A stretch of DNA of 64,000 nt, from positions 1 through 64,000 of the forward strand of contig CAKMKH010000031.1 of assembly GCA_927441705.1 (NCBI GenBank). Direction: 5' to 3'. A program made the translations under genes and the position numbers. A model generated the notes under the pieces. The model saw only the letters and a program-made list of their open reading frames with translations. It searched no databases and was not told the origin of the DNA. Source of the stretch: an uncultured Acholeplasmataceae bacterium. GTDB lineage: Bacteria > Bacillota_I > Bacilli_A > Acholeplasmatales > Acholeplasmataceae. Shown here piece after piece: positions 33,732 to 42,780 of this stretch (within the stretch, counting starts at the first letter, position 1; the number at the start of each line of letters is the position of its first letter).

Positions 33732-34616
33732 ATGACAAAAAATGATAGATCTAAAATATTATCAGCCATTTATGTTGGTTTAATCATTAACATTTTATTA
33801 ACACTTATCAAACTAGGTTTTGGTATATGGGGAGATGCACAATCATTGATCTCAGATGGGATTAATTCTTTTTCTGATATATTCATGAGCTTACTTATAT
33901 TTTTTGTTTTAAAAGTAGCAACTAAAAAACCTGATAAAGATCATCCATATGGACATCAAAAATTTGAAGGATTAGCTTATTTTACGATTGGTATCTTATT
34001 TTCATTTACAGCCATTTATTTGGGTTATAGAGCTGTATCTAGTATTATCGACTATGCACTATTAGATGAAGTTATTGTTAAACCAAATATTATCACACTA
34101 TATGTTTCAATGCTTGCGTTGATTATAAAAATATTTTTAGCATATTTCTATTTTAAATTAAATAGGAAATATAAAAATCCAACACTAAGAGCTGAATATA
34201 AAAATCATTTTTATGATATTTTTTCTACAGGTCTAACTGTGATTGTTTTAACTTTATCACAATTCGATTTGATTATATTCGACTATATTGGTTCGCTTGT
34301 AATTAGTTTCTTCATTTTGAGGCTTGCTATCCAAATTATAATTGAAGCATCATCATTTCTTGTCGATCAAGCACCAAACCAAGATGAAATAATTGACGTT
34401 GAAATATTTATCAAAAACATTGCGGGTGTATTATCTATTGATGATTTGAGAATTAGGAAGCATATGACTGAAAGATATGTAGACGTCGAAATTGGAGTTT
34501 CTGAAAATTTATCTTTGAAAGAAGCACATGATATAGCAGAAGTTGTCCATCAAGAGGTTGAAAAAAAATATAGGGAAGTTATTCATTGTATGGTTCACGT
34601 TAATCCACATAAATAA
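33732..34616 (+). CDS. Cation diffusion facilitator (CDF) transporter
   Basis: 294 residues. A divalent-metal/H+ antiporter of the CDF family with six helices. The signature is SLISDGINSFSDIFMS in TM2, HPYGHQKFEGLAY in the following loop, and a second metal site in TM5 (EYKNHFYDIFSTG; the usual HxxxD appears as H..D). The cytoplasmic C-terminal domain ends IHCMVHVNPHK, a typical CDF C-terminus with His ligands. Zn, Mn or Fe export is likely; the metal cannot be fixed. Downstream is a terminator that also starts the inverted repeat of the broken M20 locus. Confidence 0.92.
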   Translation: MTKNDRSKILSAIYVGLIINILLTLIKLGFGIWGDAQSLISDGINSFSDIFMSLLIFFVLKVATKKPDKDHPYGHQKFEGLAYFTIGILFSFTAIYLGYRAVSSIIDYALLDEVIVKPNIITLYVSMLALIIKIFLAYFYFKLNRKYKNPTLRAEYKNHFYDIFSTGLTVIVLTLSQFDLIIFDYIGSLVISFFILRLAIQIIIEASSFLVDQAPNQDEIIDVEIFIKNIAGVLSIDDLRIRKHMTERYVDVEIGVSENLSLKEAHDIAEVVHQEVEKKYREVIHCMVHVNPHK

Positions 34617-34648
34617 AAAGACACGCCCATCTGGGGGTGTCTTTTTTA
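34616..34648. terminator. Bidirectional terminator between CDF and M20 genes
   Basis: AAAAAGACAC-G-CCC-ATCT-GGG-G-GTGTCTTTTTT forms a strong stem with U-tracts both ways. An inverted second copy of it lies at 34839-34867. Confidence 0.88.
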
Positions 34649-34867
34649 ACAGATCTTATAGTTTTTCGAATAAGTTTAAATAGAAATATGTGAAAGAGTA
34701 TACAAGTTCTCACCTATGGATGTTTCAAAAGATGATTTAAAACTAATACATGGTGAAGATGAGAAAATAACTAAAGAAAACGTGATACATGGCACATATT
34801 TCTATTTAAACTTATTCGAAAAACTATAAGATCTGTTAAAAAAGACACCCCCAGATGGGCGTGTCTT
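34618..34867. repeat. 75-bp perfect inverted repeat with 100-nt spacer
   Basis: 34618-34692 and 34793-34867 are exact reverse complements over 75 bases, separated by 34693-34792. Each arm consists of the shared terminator plus the last codons of the M20 gene. On the minus strand arm 1 reads FYLNLFEKL-stop; on the plus strand arm 2 reads the same tail. This is a foldback duplication, not a simple flip: reversing the spacer would not restore the gene. Confidence 0.97.
34693..34829 (+). pseudogene. Displaced, inverted C-terminal part of the M20 peptidase
   Basis: Codons ending at TAA 34827-34829 read ERVYKFSPMDVSKDDLKLIHGEDEKITKENVIHGTYFYLNLFEKL when followed on the plus strand. This is the conserved end of M20 peptidases (FSP..., xIHGxxE, ENxxxG, FYxNL), including the His of IHG expected to bind zinc. 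It is on the opposite strand to the gene body at 34868-36069. Between the two about 30-40 residues, including the expected TDSR-type region, are missing from the window. Confidence 0.9.
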
Positions 34868-36069
34868 ACTATTCCAAACACATTATCAACAGTAGAAGTT
34901 GAAGTTGCTTCAGAGATTTTTAAAACTTCAATTTCTATATTATTGTTTCTAATGACTTTTCTTACTTTTTTTATAACATCAGCTGATGTCTCACCAGGTC
35001 TAATCCTATAATTAATACCAACTGATGCAGAAGTCGGTAGAACATTAATAGCGTCACTTGCTGTAGATGTTGTAAATGCTTGTGTTGTTTTAAACATTGA
35101 TAATAACTCTCCACCAGATATTTTTGCAATCAATTTCACAACTGGTGTAAATATCCAAAGATTTGCAAATATCATTTTGATTGCAAAGCTTTTTGAAAAA
35201 GGCGCAAGCGTATCAAATAATATCTTAACTGAAGAAGTAATTTTTAATTTAAATATATTTGTATTGTTAAGTTTTATTACTGCTTTAGAAAGGATTGTTA
35301 CTGCGGTATCTTTTGGTGGAGTTGATGCATGGCCACCTTTAGAATAAGCAGTTAATTTTAGATTCATAAATCCTTTTTCAGCAATACCAACTACTGCAAC
35401 TTTTTTACTTACACCTGGAAACATATTGGAGACGATTGCTCCACCCTCATCAAGTACAATATAAGGGTTAATGTTATTTTCTTTAAAATATTCAACCATT
35501 AAATGTTGTGTCTCACCATAAATTTCTTCTTCACCAGAAAATGATACGTATAAATCATTTTTAAATTTTTTACCAAGAGAAAAACTGTATTCTAAACTTT
35601 CCATGATAGCATTTAAACTACTTTTTGTATCAAGAGCTCCTCTACCATAGACATATGTCTCATCAATATCACCACCAAATGGATCGAACGTCCAGTTTCC
35701 TTCAACTGAAACGACATCAAAATGGGCCATTAGGACTGTAGGTTCTTCGTCGCTTTCACCTTTAATATGAAATAAAACTCCAGTTCCAATTTCTTTATAA
35801 GTAGCATGTTCATTAATTAGAGGATATCTATTTTTTAAATGTTCTTTAAAACTCTTGAAAGCTTTTTGATCTACCATTTTAGAGTCAAGATATGAGATTG
35901 TTGGGATTTTAATTTTTTGAGATAATGATTCTAAGACTCTAAGCTCATCAATATCATATTTCTTTCTCATTTCCGGATATAAGATGGGTTTAAAGTTTAA
36001 AGTTCTTGTTATAATGACCAATATGATTAGTGTAAAAATTCCAACCAAACCATATATAACATAATCCAT
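34771..36069 (-). pseudogene. M20 family metallopeptidase, 3' end broken by inverted rearrangement
   Basis: 432-codon ORF. Residues 3-21 are a membrane anchor. The peptidase body has MAHFDVVSVEG, YGRGALDTKSS and FSGEEEIYG, which supply the N-terminal zinc ligands, and a dimerisation domain with GGHASTPPKDTAV. True homology stops at VDNVFG; the last 33 residues are antisense of the terminator and tail copy. The C-terminal zinc His lies in the inverted piece at 34693-34829, so this ORF as written should be inactive. Two membrane genes upstream overlap it. If the join is an artefact, the real gene is a complete PM20D1-like peptidase. Confidence 0.88.
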
Positions 36070-36728
36070 TATTTAATCATCCCCTTTTTATATAATACTC
36101 TAGCTACAACTAAAGATATTACAACACCAACAGGAACCATAATACCAACTAACCCACCACTACCAGGTACAGTTAAGAAGAAGATGAGCATAAACAATAT
36201 AGGAACGATAGCAACTTTAAATCTCTTAGTGATATAAACGATACCAATTGCACCAAATAGAGCTGGAATGACGTTGTTAAATGCAGGTTTTAATATATCA
36301 GATTCCAGTATAGGTGCTAGTGGAATGATTAAGATGATTCCTAAAATAATTATGATTGTAGTCGCAATTGAACTAGAAGCAACTGCTATGGTAGCCAATA
36401 CATCGCCTTCATCAGTTCCTTTTTCAATATTTAAGGCATCTTGTGCGTTTAAAGCTGCAGGTACTTTTAAGGAAGTAAGATTTCCTGTCACAAAGGCTAG
36501 ATAACTACTACCTGAACCAAGCATAGGTGTGAAAGTAAATACTTCAATTGTAGTGACTGGCCAAAAGATAACGGCAGTTGCAATAAATCCAGGTAAGAAA
36601 TTTTTAAAAGTTGGCCAAACCCCAGTAAATATACTGATTAATAAAGGTAATGAAATGAATAATCCTAATGCCCCAAGCATCCAAATTCTACCCTCAAAAT
36701 GGATTTGATCTTGATAAGTTCTTTTCAT
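36069..36728 (-). CDS. Integral membrane protein, partner of the M20/DUF5058 cluster
   Basis: 219 residues with about six membrane helices: an N-terminal FEGRIWMLGALGLFISLPLLISIF, the loop FTPMLGSGSSYLAFVTGNLTSLKVP and C-terminal IPALFGAIGIVYITKRF...PGSGGLVGIMVPVGVVISLVVARVL. I recognise the pairing with a DUF5058-type protein and an M20 peptidase, a recurring cluster in Firmicutes. The conserved FTGNLTSLKVP loop and the GSGG motif suggest a transporter. Start and stop overlap or abut its neighbours, so all three are one operon. Substrate (perhaps a peptide or acylated amino acid for the M20 enzyme) is inferred only. Confidence 0.75.
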   Translation of the reverse strand: MKRTYQDQIHFEGRIWMLGALGLFISLPLLISIFTGVWPTFKNFLPGFIATAVIFWPVTTIEVFTFTPMLGSGSSYLAFVTGNLTSLKVPAALNAQDALNIEKGTDEGDVLATIAVASSSIATTIIIILGIILIIPLAPILESDILKPAFNNVIPALFGAIGIVYITKRFKVAIVPILFMLIFFLTVPGSGGLVGIMVPVGVVISLVVARVLYKKGMIK

Positions 36729-36729
36729 A

Positions 36730-37470
36730 TTATCTTACCCCCAATAAAGCATAAACTAAGGCAAGACCCATCGATGCAATCATCGATAAAGGTAGTGCAT
36801 AATTTTTTAGCCAATCTTGTTTGAATTTCTTCATTAAGATACCGAAAATAATAATAAATAATGCACTTGTTATTAAAACAAGAATTGCAAGTATAGATAT
36901 ATATGTTTCACCGCTAACTTCATCAGTAACAGGTGCTACAACATAGCCTACAAATGCTGAAATCATACCTAGAAATAAGGCATCCATCATTATGTTTTTC
37001 CAAGTTTCATCTTTTTCTTTGATTTGATCAAATCGCGAACTGATTTTCTTTAAAAATAGTGGAACGATTAATAGTGGTGGAATACACCCTAAAGTCATAA
37101 CCCATAATGCAGTAACAATCATATCAGGTGTGATAGCAGTACTACCAATATCAAGTCCAAATACACCTTTGATTACATTTGTAGCTGCTGGTAGTTCATA
37201 AGTTAAGGCACCTAGTGTGCCTAATCTAAGACCAGCAACCATGGGTCCAAATATTTTTGTTAAAATAACTAATCCAAAAAGAATTGCCATTGATGGAGCA
37301 ATTGAAAAAATCATAGAAGAAGTAATAGTTTTCCTAATTTGCTCTTTTGTAAAATTTAATTCAATAGCTCTTTTTCTAGCTTTTAATAAGAATACTGTAC
37401 TTTGTGCAAGCACATATAAAAAGATAATGCCAACGATGAGATAAATCCACCAAACGTTCAAAAAATCCAC
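36730..37470 (-). CDS. DUF5058-family membrane protein
   Basis: 246 residues, first gene of the minus-strand operon. Six to seven helices, opening with VWWIYLIVGIIFLYVLAQSTVFLLKARKRA and containing SSMIFSIAPSMAILFGLVIL and GTLGALTYELPAATNVIKG, a pattern of the DUF5058 family. The one-base gap to the next gene suggests a two-subunit membrane complex. The function of the family is unknown; co-occurrence with M20 peptidases suggests import or export of the peptidase substrate or product. Confidence 0.75.
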   Translation of the reverse strand: MDFLNVWWIYLIVGIIFLYVLAQSTVFLLKARKRAIELNFTKEQIRKTITSSMIFSIAPSMAILFGLVILTKIFGPMVAGLRLGTLGALTYELPAATNVIKGVFGLDIGSTAITPDMIVTALWVMTLGCIPPLLIVPLFLKKISSRFDQIKEKDETWKNIMMDALFLGMISAFVGYVVAPVTDEVSGETYISILAILVLITSALFIIIFGILMKKFKQDWLKNYALPLSMIASMGLALVYALLGVR

Positions 37471-37570
37471 TTATCATCCCTCATTTTCTTTAGTGTGTAA
37501 TTTAGTTTATTATACATCATTTTTTTATAAACTAAAACTACTTGTAAAAAAATAGAAATATATATAAAAA

Positions 37571-37600
37571 AAAGAGTATCCACTGGACACTCTTTAAAAT
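37571..37600 (-). terminator. Terminator of the PPi-PFK gene
   Basis: Stem AAAGAGT-AT-CC / GG-AC-ACTCTTT with a 3-nt loop. On the minus strand it is followed by eight T. Confidence 0.8.
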
Positions 37601-38845
37601 TTATTTTTTAATTACTCGTATTTTTTTTAACTGTGCAAATCTTGGAAGTCCATCAACCAATTTAGCTTTTGATTCACCTTGAATTAATGGTAATGCATAA
37701 TCGATAAATTCTTGAGTCAAGCCTCTGCCTCTAGGTTTGATCCATTCAAGTGGAACTTTTTGTTCCTCATTAGCAGCTTTTTTAAGTGGAATCAATCTAT
37801 ATTTAATCTTGTATGGATTTGAAGATACTCTTTCAAAACCAACCATCTTATCAGTAGTTCCCTTTACAGCAGCCTTAACAGCTTTTTGACCAGCTTTGAA
37901 TGCTTCTTCAACGTCTACTTTAGATGCAAGATGAGCAGCTGAGCGTTGCAATAAGCTAAATTCAATAGCTCTAACTTTTACGTTAATTCTATTTGAAACT
38001 TCATTAGCTAATACTTGTGCAGTCCCGCCTAATTGTGCATGTCCAAATGCATCTGTTTTTAATTCTTGCAGTGTTTCAGCAATATATTGGCCTTTATCGT
38101 TTTTGATGCCTTCTGAAACTGCAACTAACACTTTACCTTTTTCTTTTAATATAGATCTTACTTCTACAAAAAATTCTTCGATATCAAATGCAACTTCTGG
38201 TAAATAAATTAAATCAGGACCTTGTCCTTTGTAAGCAGCAAGAGCTGAAGCAGCCGTTAACCAACCAGCATTTCTACCCATTACTTCAACTATTGTAATT
38301 TGTGGAATATCATAAACAGTTGCATCGTGATATAATTCCATAAATGAAGTTGCAACGTATTTAGCTGCACTTGCATAACCTGGAGAATGATCTGTAACAT
38401 TTAAGTCATTATCAATTGTCTTTGGGACACCCATAACATTACAATCATAACCTGATTTTTTAAAGAATTTAGAAATTTTATTACATGTATCCATTGAATC
38501 ATTTCCACCATTGTAGAAGAAATAACGAATATTATATTTTTTAAAGACTTCTAATAATCTTCTATAGTCTGTGTCATCTTTTTTAGGATCAGCTAATTTA
38601 TAGCGAACACTACCTATTGCAGATGATGGTGTATTTTTTAAACGTAATAATTCTTCTTTATCTTCTTGTTTCATGTCATAGAAATCTTCATTTAATATAC
38701 CTTTGACGCCATGAACAGCACCATATACTTCAGTGATATTTTCTTGTTTTAAAGCTTCTAAGAAAACACCAGCTGCACTTGAATTAATTACACTTGTAGG
38801 ACCGCCTGATTGGCCAAGAAGTGCAGCACCTTTTAAATCTTTCAT
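37601..38845 (-). CDS. pfp: Pyrophosphate-dependent phosphofructokinase
   Basis: 414 residues. Phosphorylates fructose 6-phosphate with pyrophosphate, reversibly. It has LLGQSGGPTSVINSSAAG at the N-terminus, NGGNDSMDT (GGND, where ATP enzymes have GGDG) and GVPKTIDNDL, the Lys of which marks PPi use. Further blocks are EVMGRNAGWLTAA and the late LGGTAQ. It diverges from ATP-PFK with 186 bases between the starts, and PPDK lies beyond. The PPi made by biosynthesis can thus drive glycolysis. Single-gene unit with its own terminator. Confidence 0.93.
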   Translation of the reverse strand: MKDLKGAALLGQSGGPTSVINSSAAGVFLEALKQENITEVYGAVHGVKGILNEDFYDMKQEDKEELLRLKNTPSSAIGSVRYKLADPKKDDTDYRRLLEVFKKYNIRYFFYNGGNDSMDTCNKISKFFKKSGYDCNVMGVPKTIDNDLNVTDHSPGYASAAKYVATSFMELYHDATVYDIPQITIVEVMGRNAGWLTAASALAAYKGQGPDLIYLPEVAFDIEEFFVEVRSILKEKGKVLVAVSEGIKNDKGQYIAETLQELKTDAFGHAQLGGTAQVLANEVSNRINVKVRAIEFSLLQRSAAHLASKVDVEEAFKAGQKAVKAAVKGTTDKMVGFERVSSNPYKIKYRLIPLKKAANEEQKVPLEWIKPRGRGLTQEFIDYALPLIQGESKAKLVDGLPRFAQLKKIRVIKK

Positions 38846-38962
38846 ATTTTCATCACCATTTCTTTATATATTTTTGTTTTTAACATATATATTTTAACAT
38901 AGATGATATCTAAAATGAAAAAAAATCGTTTTCATAATTTAACAAAAACTAAGTATCTCCCG

Positions 38963-38991
38963 TTTAAAAGATATAACATATATGTTATAAT
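38963..38991 (+). promoter_or_regulatory. Promoter of ATP-phosphofructokinase
   Basis: TTTAAA (38963-38968), 17 bases, TATAAT (38986-38991). AAAGGAGA follows 25 bases later and sets ATG 39032. Confidence 0.75.
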
Positions 38992-39031
38992 AAATAGTGG
39001 TTATGAATTTTCACTAAAGGAGAAGCAAATT

Positions 39032-39982
39032 ATGAAAATAGCAGTTTTAACTTCTGGCGGTGATGCACCAGGCATGAATGCCGGTGTGAGAGCTGTAGTA
39101 AGATCTGGAAATCTGTATGGACACGAAGTTTATGGCATCAAAGATGGTTATATGGGCCTTGTTGAAGATAATATGATATTATTAACACACCAAAGCGTAT
39201 CTGGTATGCTCACTAAAGGGGGCACTTTTTTAGGGACATCTAGATTACCTGAATTTAAAGAGCTTAGTGTAAGAAAAAATGCGGTTAAAAATTTAAAAGA
39301 TAGAGGTATCGATGCTTTAATTGTTATCGGTGGTGATGGTACATATCGTGGTGGTATGGAACTTGCTAAAATGGGACTAAAAATTATTGGAGTTCCTGGC
39401 ACTATTGATAATGATATACCTGGCACCGATTTTACTATAGGATTTAATACAGCAGTCGAAACGATTGTTGATGCGATTGATAAATTAAGAGATACATCAT
39501 CTTCACATCAAAGAGTAAGTATTATTGAAGTTATGGGAAGAAGTAGTGGTGATTTAGCAGTTTATGCAGGCATATGCGGCGGCGCTGAGTTTATTATTAC
39601 TCCTGAAAATCCTATGAATAAAGAAGATATGATAGATAAAATTAAAAAATATAAAAATGAAGGCAGAAGACATGCTATTGTTGTGATTACTGAAAAAATA
39701 TTAGATGTTCATCAATTAGCAGAAGAGATTACTGAAAAATCAGGATTTAGTTCAAGAGCAACTGTCTTAGGATATATTCAAAGAGGTGGAGCACCAAGTC
39801 CAGATGATCGTATTTTAGCTTCACGCATGGGTACTTATGCTGTAGAACTACTAAATGATGATATTTATGGTGTTTGTGTGGGTATTAGGGATTCAAGAAT
39901 GGTACATTTGCCATTCGCAAATATTATTGGTCAAAAACGACCAAAAAACGAACTTTATTCACTTGTGAAAAAAGTTTCTTAA
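39032..39982 (+). CDS. pfkA: 6-phosphofructokinase, ATP-dependent
   Basis: 316 residues from ATG 39032; the track start at 38903 runs through the promoter and cannot be right. Glycolytic phosphorylation of fructose 6-phosphate by ATP. It has MKIAVLTSGGDAPGMNAGVRAVVR, IVIGGDGTYRGG (GGDG, ATP type), VPGTIDNDIPGTDFTIGFNTA with the catalytic Asp, and EVMGRSSGDLA. Both ATP- and PPi-linked PFKs occur side by side and divergent. PPDK follows in the same direction 51 bases later. Confidence 0.95.
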   Translation: MKIAVLTSGGDAPGMNAGVRAVVRSGNLYGHEVYGIKDGYMGLVEDNMILLTHQSVSGMLTKGGTFLGTSRLPEFKELSVRKNAVKNLKDRGIDALIVIGGDGTYRGGMELAKMGLKIIGVPGTIDNDIPGTDFTIGFNTAVETIVDAIDKLRDTSSSHQRVSIIEVMGRSSGDLAVYAGICGGAEFIITPENPMNKEDMIDKIKKYKNEGRRHAIVVITEKILDVHQLAEEITEKSGFSSRATVLGYIQRGGAPSPDDRILASRMGTYAVELLNDDIYGVCVGIRDSRMVHLPFANIIGQKRPKNELYSLVKKVS

Positions 39983-40033
39983 AAAGGTTTTTATAAAATT
40001 AAAATATAAAATAGATATAGAAAGGATTTTACG

Positions 40034-42658
40034 ATGACAAAATATGTATATTTGTTTAAAGAAGGCGATCAATCAATGAAAAACCTTCTTGGTGGTAAAG
40101 GTGCTAACTTAGCAGAAATGACTAAGATTGGACTTCCTGTACCTCAAGGCTTCACTGTAACAACTGAAGCATGTAATGATTACTATGATCGTGGCAAGAA
40201 AATTGCGCCAGAAATCATAGCTCAAATCGAAAAAGCACTTGCTGAAACTGAAAAAGAAGCAGGTAAGAAATTTGGAGATGCTAAAGACCCATTCTTAGTG
40301 TCAGTACGTTCTGGTGCTAGAGCATCAATGCCAGGGATGATGGATACAATTTTAAACTTAGGTTTAAATGATATATCTGTTGAAGGATTAGCGAAATTGA
40401 CTAATAATCCTCGTTTTGCATATGACTCTTACAGACGTTTCATTCAAATGTTTTCTGATGTAGTAATGGAAATAGATAAAGAAAACTATGAACATTTACT
40501 TGAAAAAATGAAAGAAGAAAAAGGTGTTGAATTAGATACTGATTTAAATGATGAAGATTTAATTAAATTAGTTGGTCAATTCAAAGCTAGATATTTAGAA
40601 TTGAAGGGTGAACCATTCCCTCAAAATCCAAAAGATCAACTAATTGGAGCAATTACTGCTGTATTTAGATCATGGGATAATCCAAGAGCTCATACTTACA
40701 GAAGAATGAACCACATTCCTTACGAATGGGGAACAGCTGTAAATGTACAAGGCATGGTATTTGGTAATATGGGTGAAGATTCTGGTACAGGTGTTGCATT
40801 CACAAGAGATCCATCTAATGGAAATAATGAATTATATGGTGAATACCTATTTAATGCACAAGGTGAAGACGTTGTTGCTGGTATCCGTACTCCAAAACCT
40901 ATTAGTGAATTAAAAGATGATAATCCTAGATTATATGATGAGTTTGTAGCTATATCAAATAAATTAGAAGCTCATTATCGCGATATGCAAGATATGGAAT
41001 TTACTATTGAACGCGGCAAATTATATATGCTTCAAACAAGAAATGGTAAGAGAACTGCACAAGCTGCATTAAAAATTGCTATTGATCTTGTAAAAGAAGG
41101 CGTATTAACAGAAAAAGAAGCTATTTTAAAAGTTGAACCAGGACAACTAGATTCTTTATTACATCCACAATTCAATCCCGCTTCATTAGGTAGTGCTAAA
41201 TTGATTGCTACAGGATTAAATGCATCACCAGGTGCTGCTACAGGCCGCGTTGTATTCAACGCAGAACGTGCAAAAGAAATGAAAGAAAAAGATGGTCTTC
41301 CAGTAATTTTAGTAAGACAAGAAACATCACCTGAAGATATTGAAGGTATGATCGTTTCATCTGGTATTCTAACATCACGTGGTGGTATGACATCACATGC
41401 TGCAGTAGTTGCTCGTGGTATGGGTAGATGTTGTGTTGCTGGTGCTGGATCAATTCGTGTATCAGAAGCTAAAAAACAATTTGAAGTGAACGGTGAAGTT
41501 TACAACGAAGGCGACTGGATTTCATTAGATGGTACTACAGGTAAGATTTATGGTGAAAAAGTTGAAACTATGGATGCTACAGTGTCAGGTGATTTCGAAA
41601 CACTTATGACATGGGCTGATAAATATGCTGCATTAAAAGTTCGTACAAATGCTGATAATCCTAGAGATGCTAAAGTTGCATATGAATATGGTGCTCAAGG
41701 TATTGGTTTATGTAGAACTGAACATATGTTCTTTGAAGGCGACAGAATTTCTGCAGTTAGAGAAATGATCGTTGCTAAAAATCTTGAAGAACGCAAGAAG
41801 GCTTTGGCTAAACTATTACCAATGCAAAAAGAAGACTTTATTGGCTTATACAAAGAAATGAAAGGCTTCCCAGTAACAGTTCGTTACTTAGATCCACCAC
41901 TACATGAATTCTTACCAACTGAAGTTAATGATATTAAAGCATTAGCGAAAGAAATGGGAATTTCTGAAAAAGAATTAACTGATACAATTAATGAGTTACA
42001 CGAAACTAACCCTATGTTAGGTCATCGTGGTGTTCGTTTAAGTGTCACATATCCTGAAATTGCTGAAATGCAAACTCGCGCTGTGATTGAAGCAGCAATC
42101 GAAGTGAATCGTCAAGGTATGAATGTTGTTCCAGAAATAATGATTCCACTTGTTGGTGAAGTTAAAGAGTTAAAATACATTAAAGATGTTGTTGTTAAAA
42201 CAGCTGATGAAATTATTAAAAACTCAAATGTTAAACTAAAATATTCTGTAGGAACTATGATTGAAATTCCTAGAGCTGCATTATTAGCTGATGAAATTGC
42301 TAAAGAAGCTGAGTTCTTCAGTTTTGGTACAAACGACTTAACTCAAATGACATTTGGATTTAGCCGTGATGATGCAGGTAAATTCTTAAGCGATTACTAT
42401 GATAAGAAAATTTTCGTTAATGATCCATTTGCTCACGTAGACCAAAAAGGTGTAGGTAAACTTATGGATATGGCAGTTACCTTAGGTAGACAAACAAGAC
42501 CTGATATTAAGTTAGGTATTTGTGGTGAACACGGTGGAGATCCACTCTCTGTAGAGTTCTGTCATAATATTGGACTTTCTTATGTTTCATGTTCTCCATT
42601 TAGAGTACCAATCGCAAGATTAGCTGCTGCTCATGCTAACATTAAAAACCCAAGATAA
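40034..42658 (+). CDS. ppdK: Pyruvate, phosphate dikinase
   Basis: 874 residues. Interconverts PEP, AMP and PPi with pyruvate, ATP and Pi. The N-terminal ATP-grasp part starts with GGKGANLAEMTKIGLPVPQGF; the swivelling domain has the catalytic His in GGMTSHAAVVARGMGR; the C-terminal PEP barrel has GLCRTEHMF, RYLDPPLHEF and GICGEHGGDP. In a PPi-glycolysis it replaces or complements pyruvate kinase and spends PPi, or makes PEP for sugar synthesis. Codon use rich in preferred codons suggests high expression. A terminator follows. Confidence 0.97.
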   Translation: MTKYVYLFKEGDQSMKNLLGGKGANLAEMTKIGLPVPQGFTVTTEACNDYYDRGKKIAPEIIAQIEKALAETEKEAGKKFGDAKDPFLVSVRSGARASMPGMMDTILNLGLNDISVEGLAKLTNNPRFAYDSYRRFIQMFSDVVMEIDKENYEHLLEKMKEEKGVELDTDLNDEDLIKLVGQFKARYLELKGEPFPQNPKDQLIGAITAVFRSWDNPRAHTYRRMNHIPYEWGTAVNVQGMVFGNMGEDSGTGVAFTRDPSNGNNELYGEYLFNAQGEDVVAGIRTPKPISELKDDNPRLYDEFVAISNKLEAHYRDMQDMEFTIERGKLYMLQTRNGKRTAQAALKIAIDLVKEGVLTEKEAILKVEPGQLDSLLHPQFNPASLGSAKLIATGLNASPGAATGRVVFNAERAKEMKEKDGLPVILVRQETSPEDIEGMIVSSGILTSRGGMTSHAAVVARGMGRCCVAGAGSIRVSEAKKQFEVNGEVYNEGDWISLDGTTGKIYGEKVETMDATVSGDFETLMTWADKYAALKVRTNADNPRDAKVAYEYGAQGIGLCRTEHMFFEGDRISAVREMIVAKNLEERKKALAKLLPMQKEDFIGLYKEMKGFPVTVRYLDPPLHEFLPTEVNDIKALAKEMGISEKELTDTINELHETNPMLGHRGVRLSVTYPEIAEMQTRAVIEAAIEVNRQGMNVVPEIMIPLVGEVKELKYIKDVVVKTADEIIKNSNVKLKYSVGTMIEIPRAALLADEIAKEAEFFSFGTNDLTQMTFGFSRDDAGKFLSDYYDKKIFVNDPFAHVDQKGVGKLMDMAVTLGRQTRPDIKLGICGEHGGDPLSVEFCHNIGLSYVSCSPFRVPIARLAAAHANIKNPR

Positions 42659-42670
42659 TATATAAGATTT

Positions 42671-42710
42671 AAAGAGTTATAGCTATATAAAGTTATAACT
42701 CTTTTTTTTA
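42671..42710 (+). terminator. Terminator after ppdK
   Basis: Stem AAAGAGTTATA / TATAACTCTTT, loop of 12 and a T8 tract. Confidence 0.9.
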
Positions 42711-42780
42711 CGAAAAAAGGTCGCTTTTTTTGTAAAGATAAAGTAAAATAGTAATGGTTGAATTTATAGGAGGATAGCAT

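Noticed and set aside
34618-34867. Invertible DNA switch at the M20 gene
   Set aside because: Flipping the 100-nt spacer between the 75-bp arms does not place the C-terminus in frame with the body, and part of the gene is missing. No recombinase gene is near.
38903-39031. N-terminal extension of ATP-PFK in the ORF track
   Set aside because: The extension crosses the promoter and precedes the conserved MKIAVLTSGGD start that has a good RBS.
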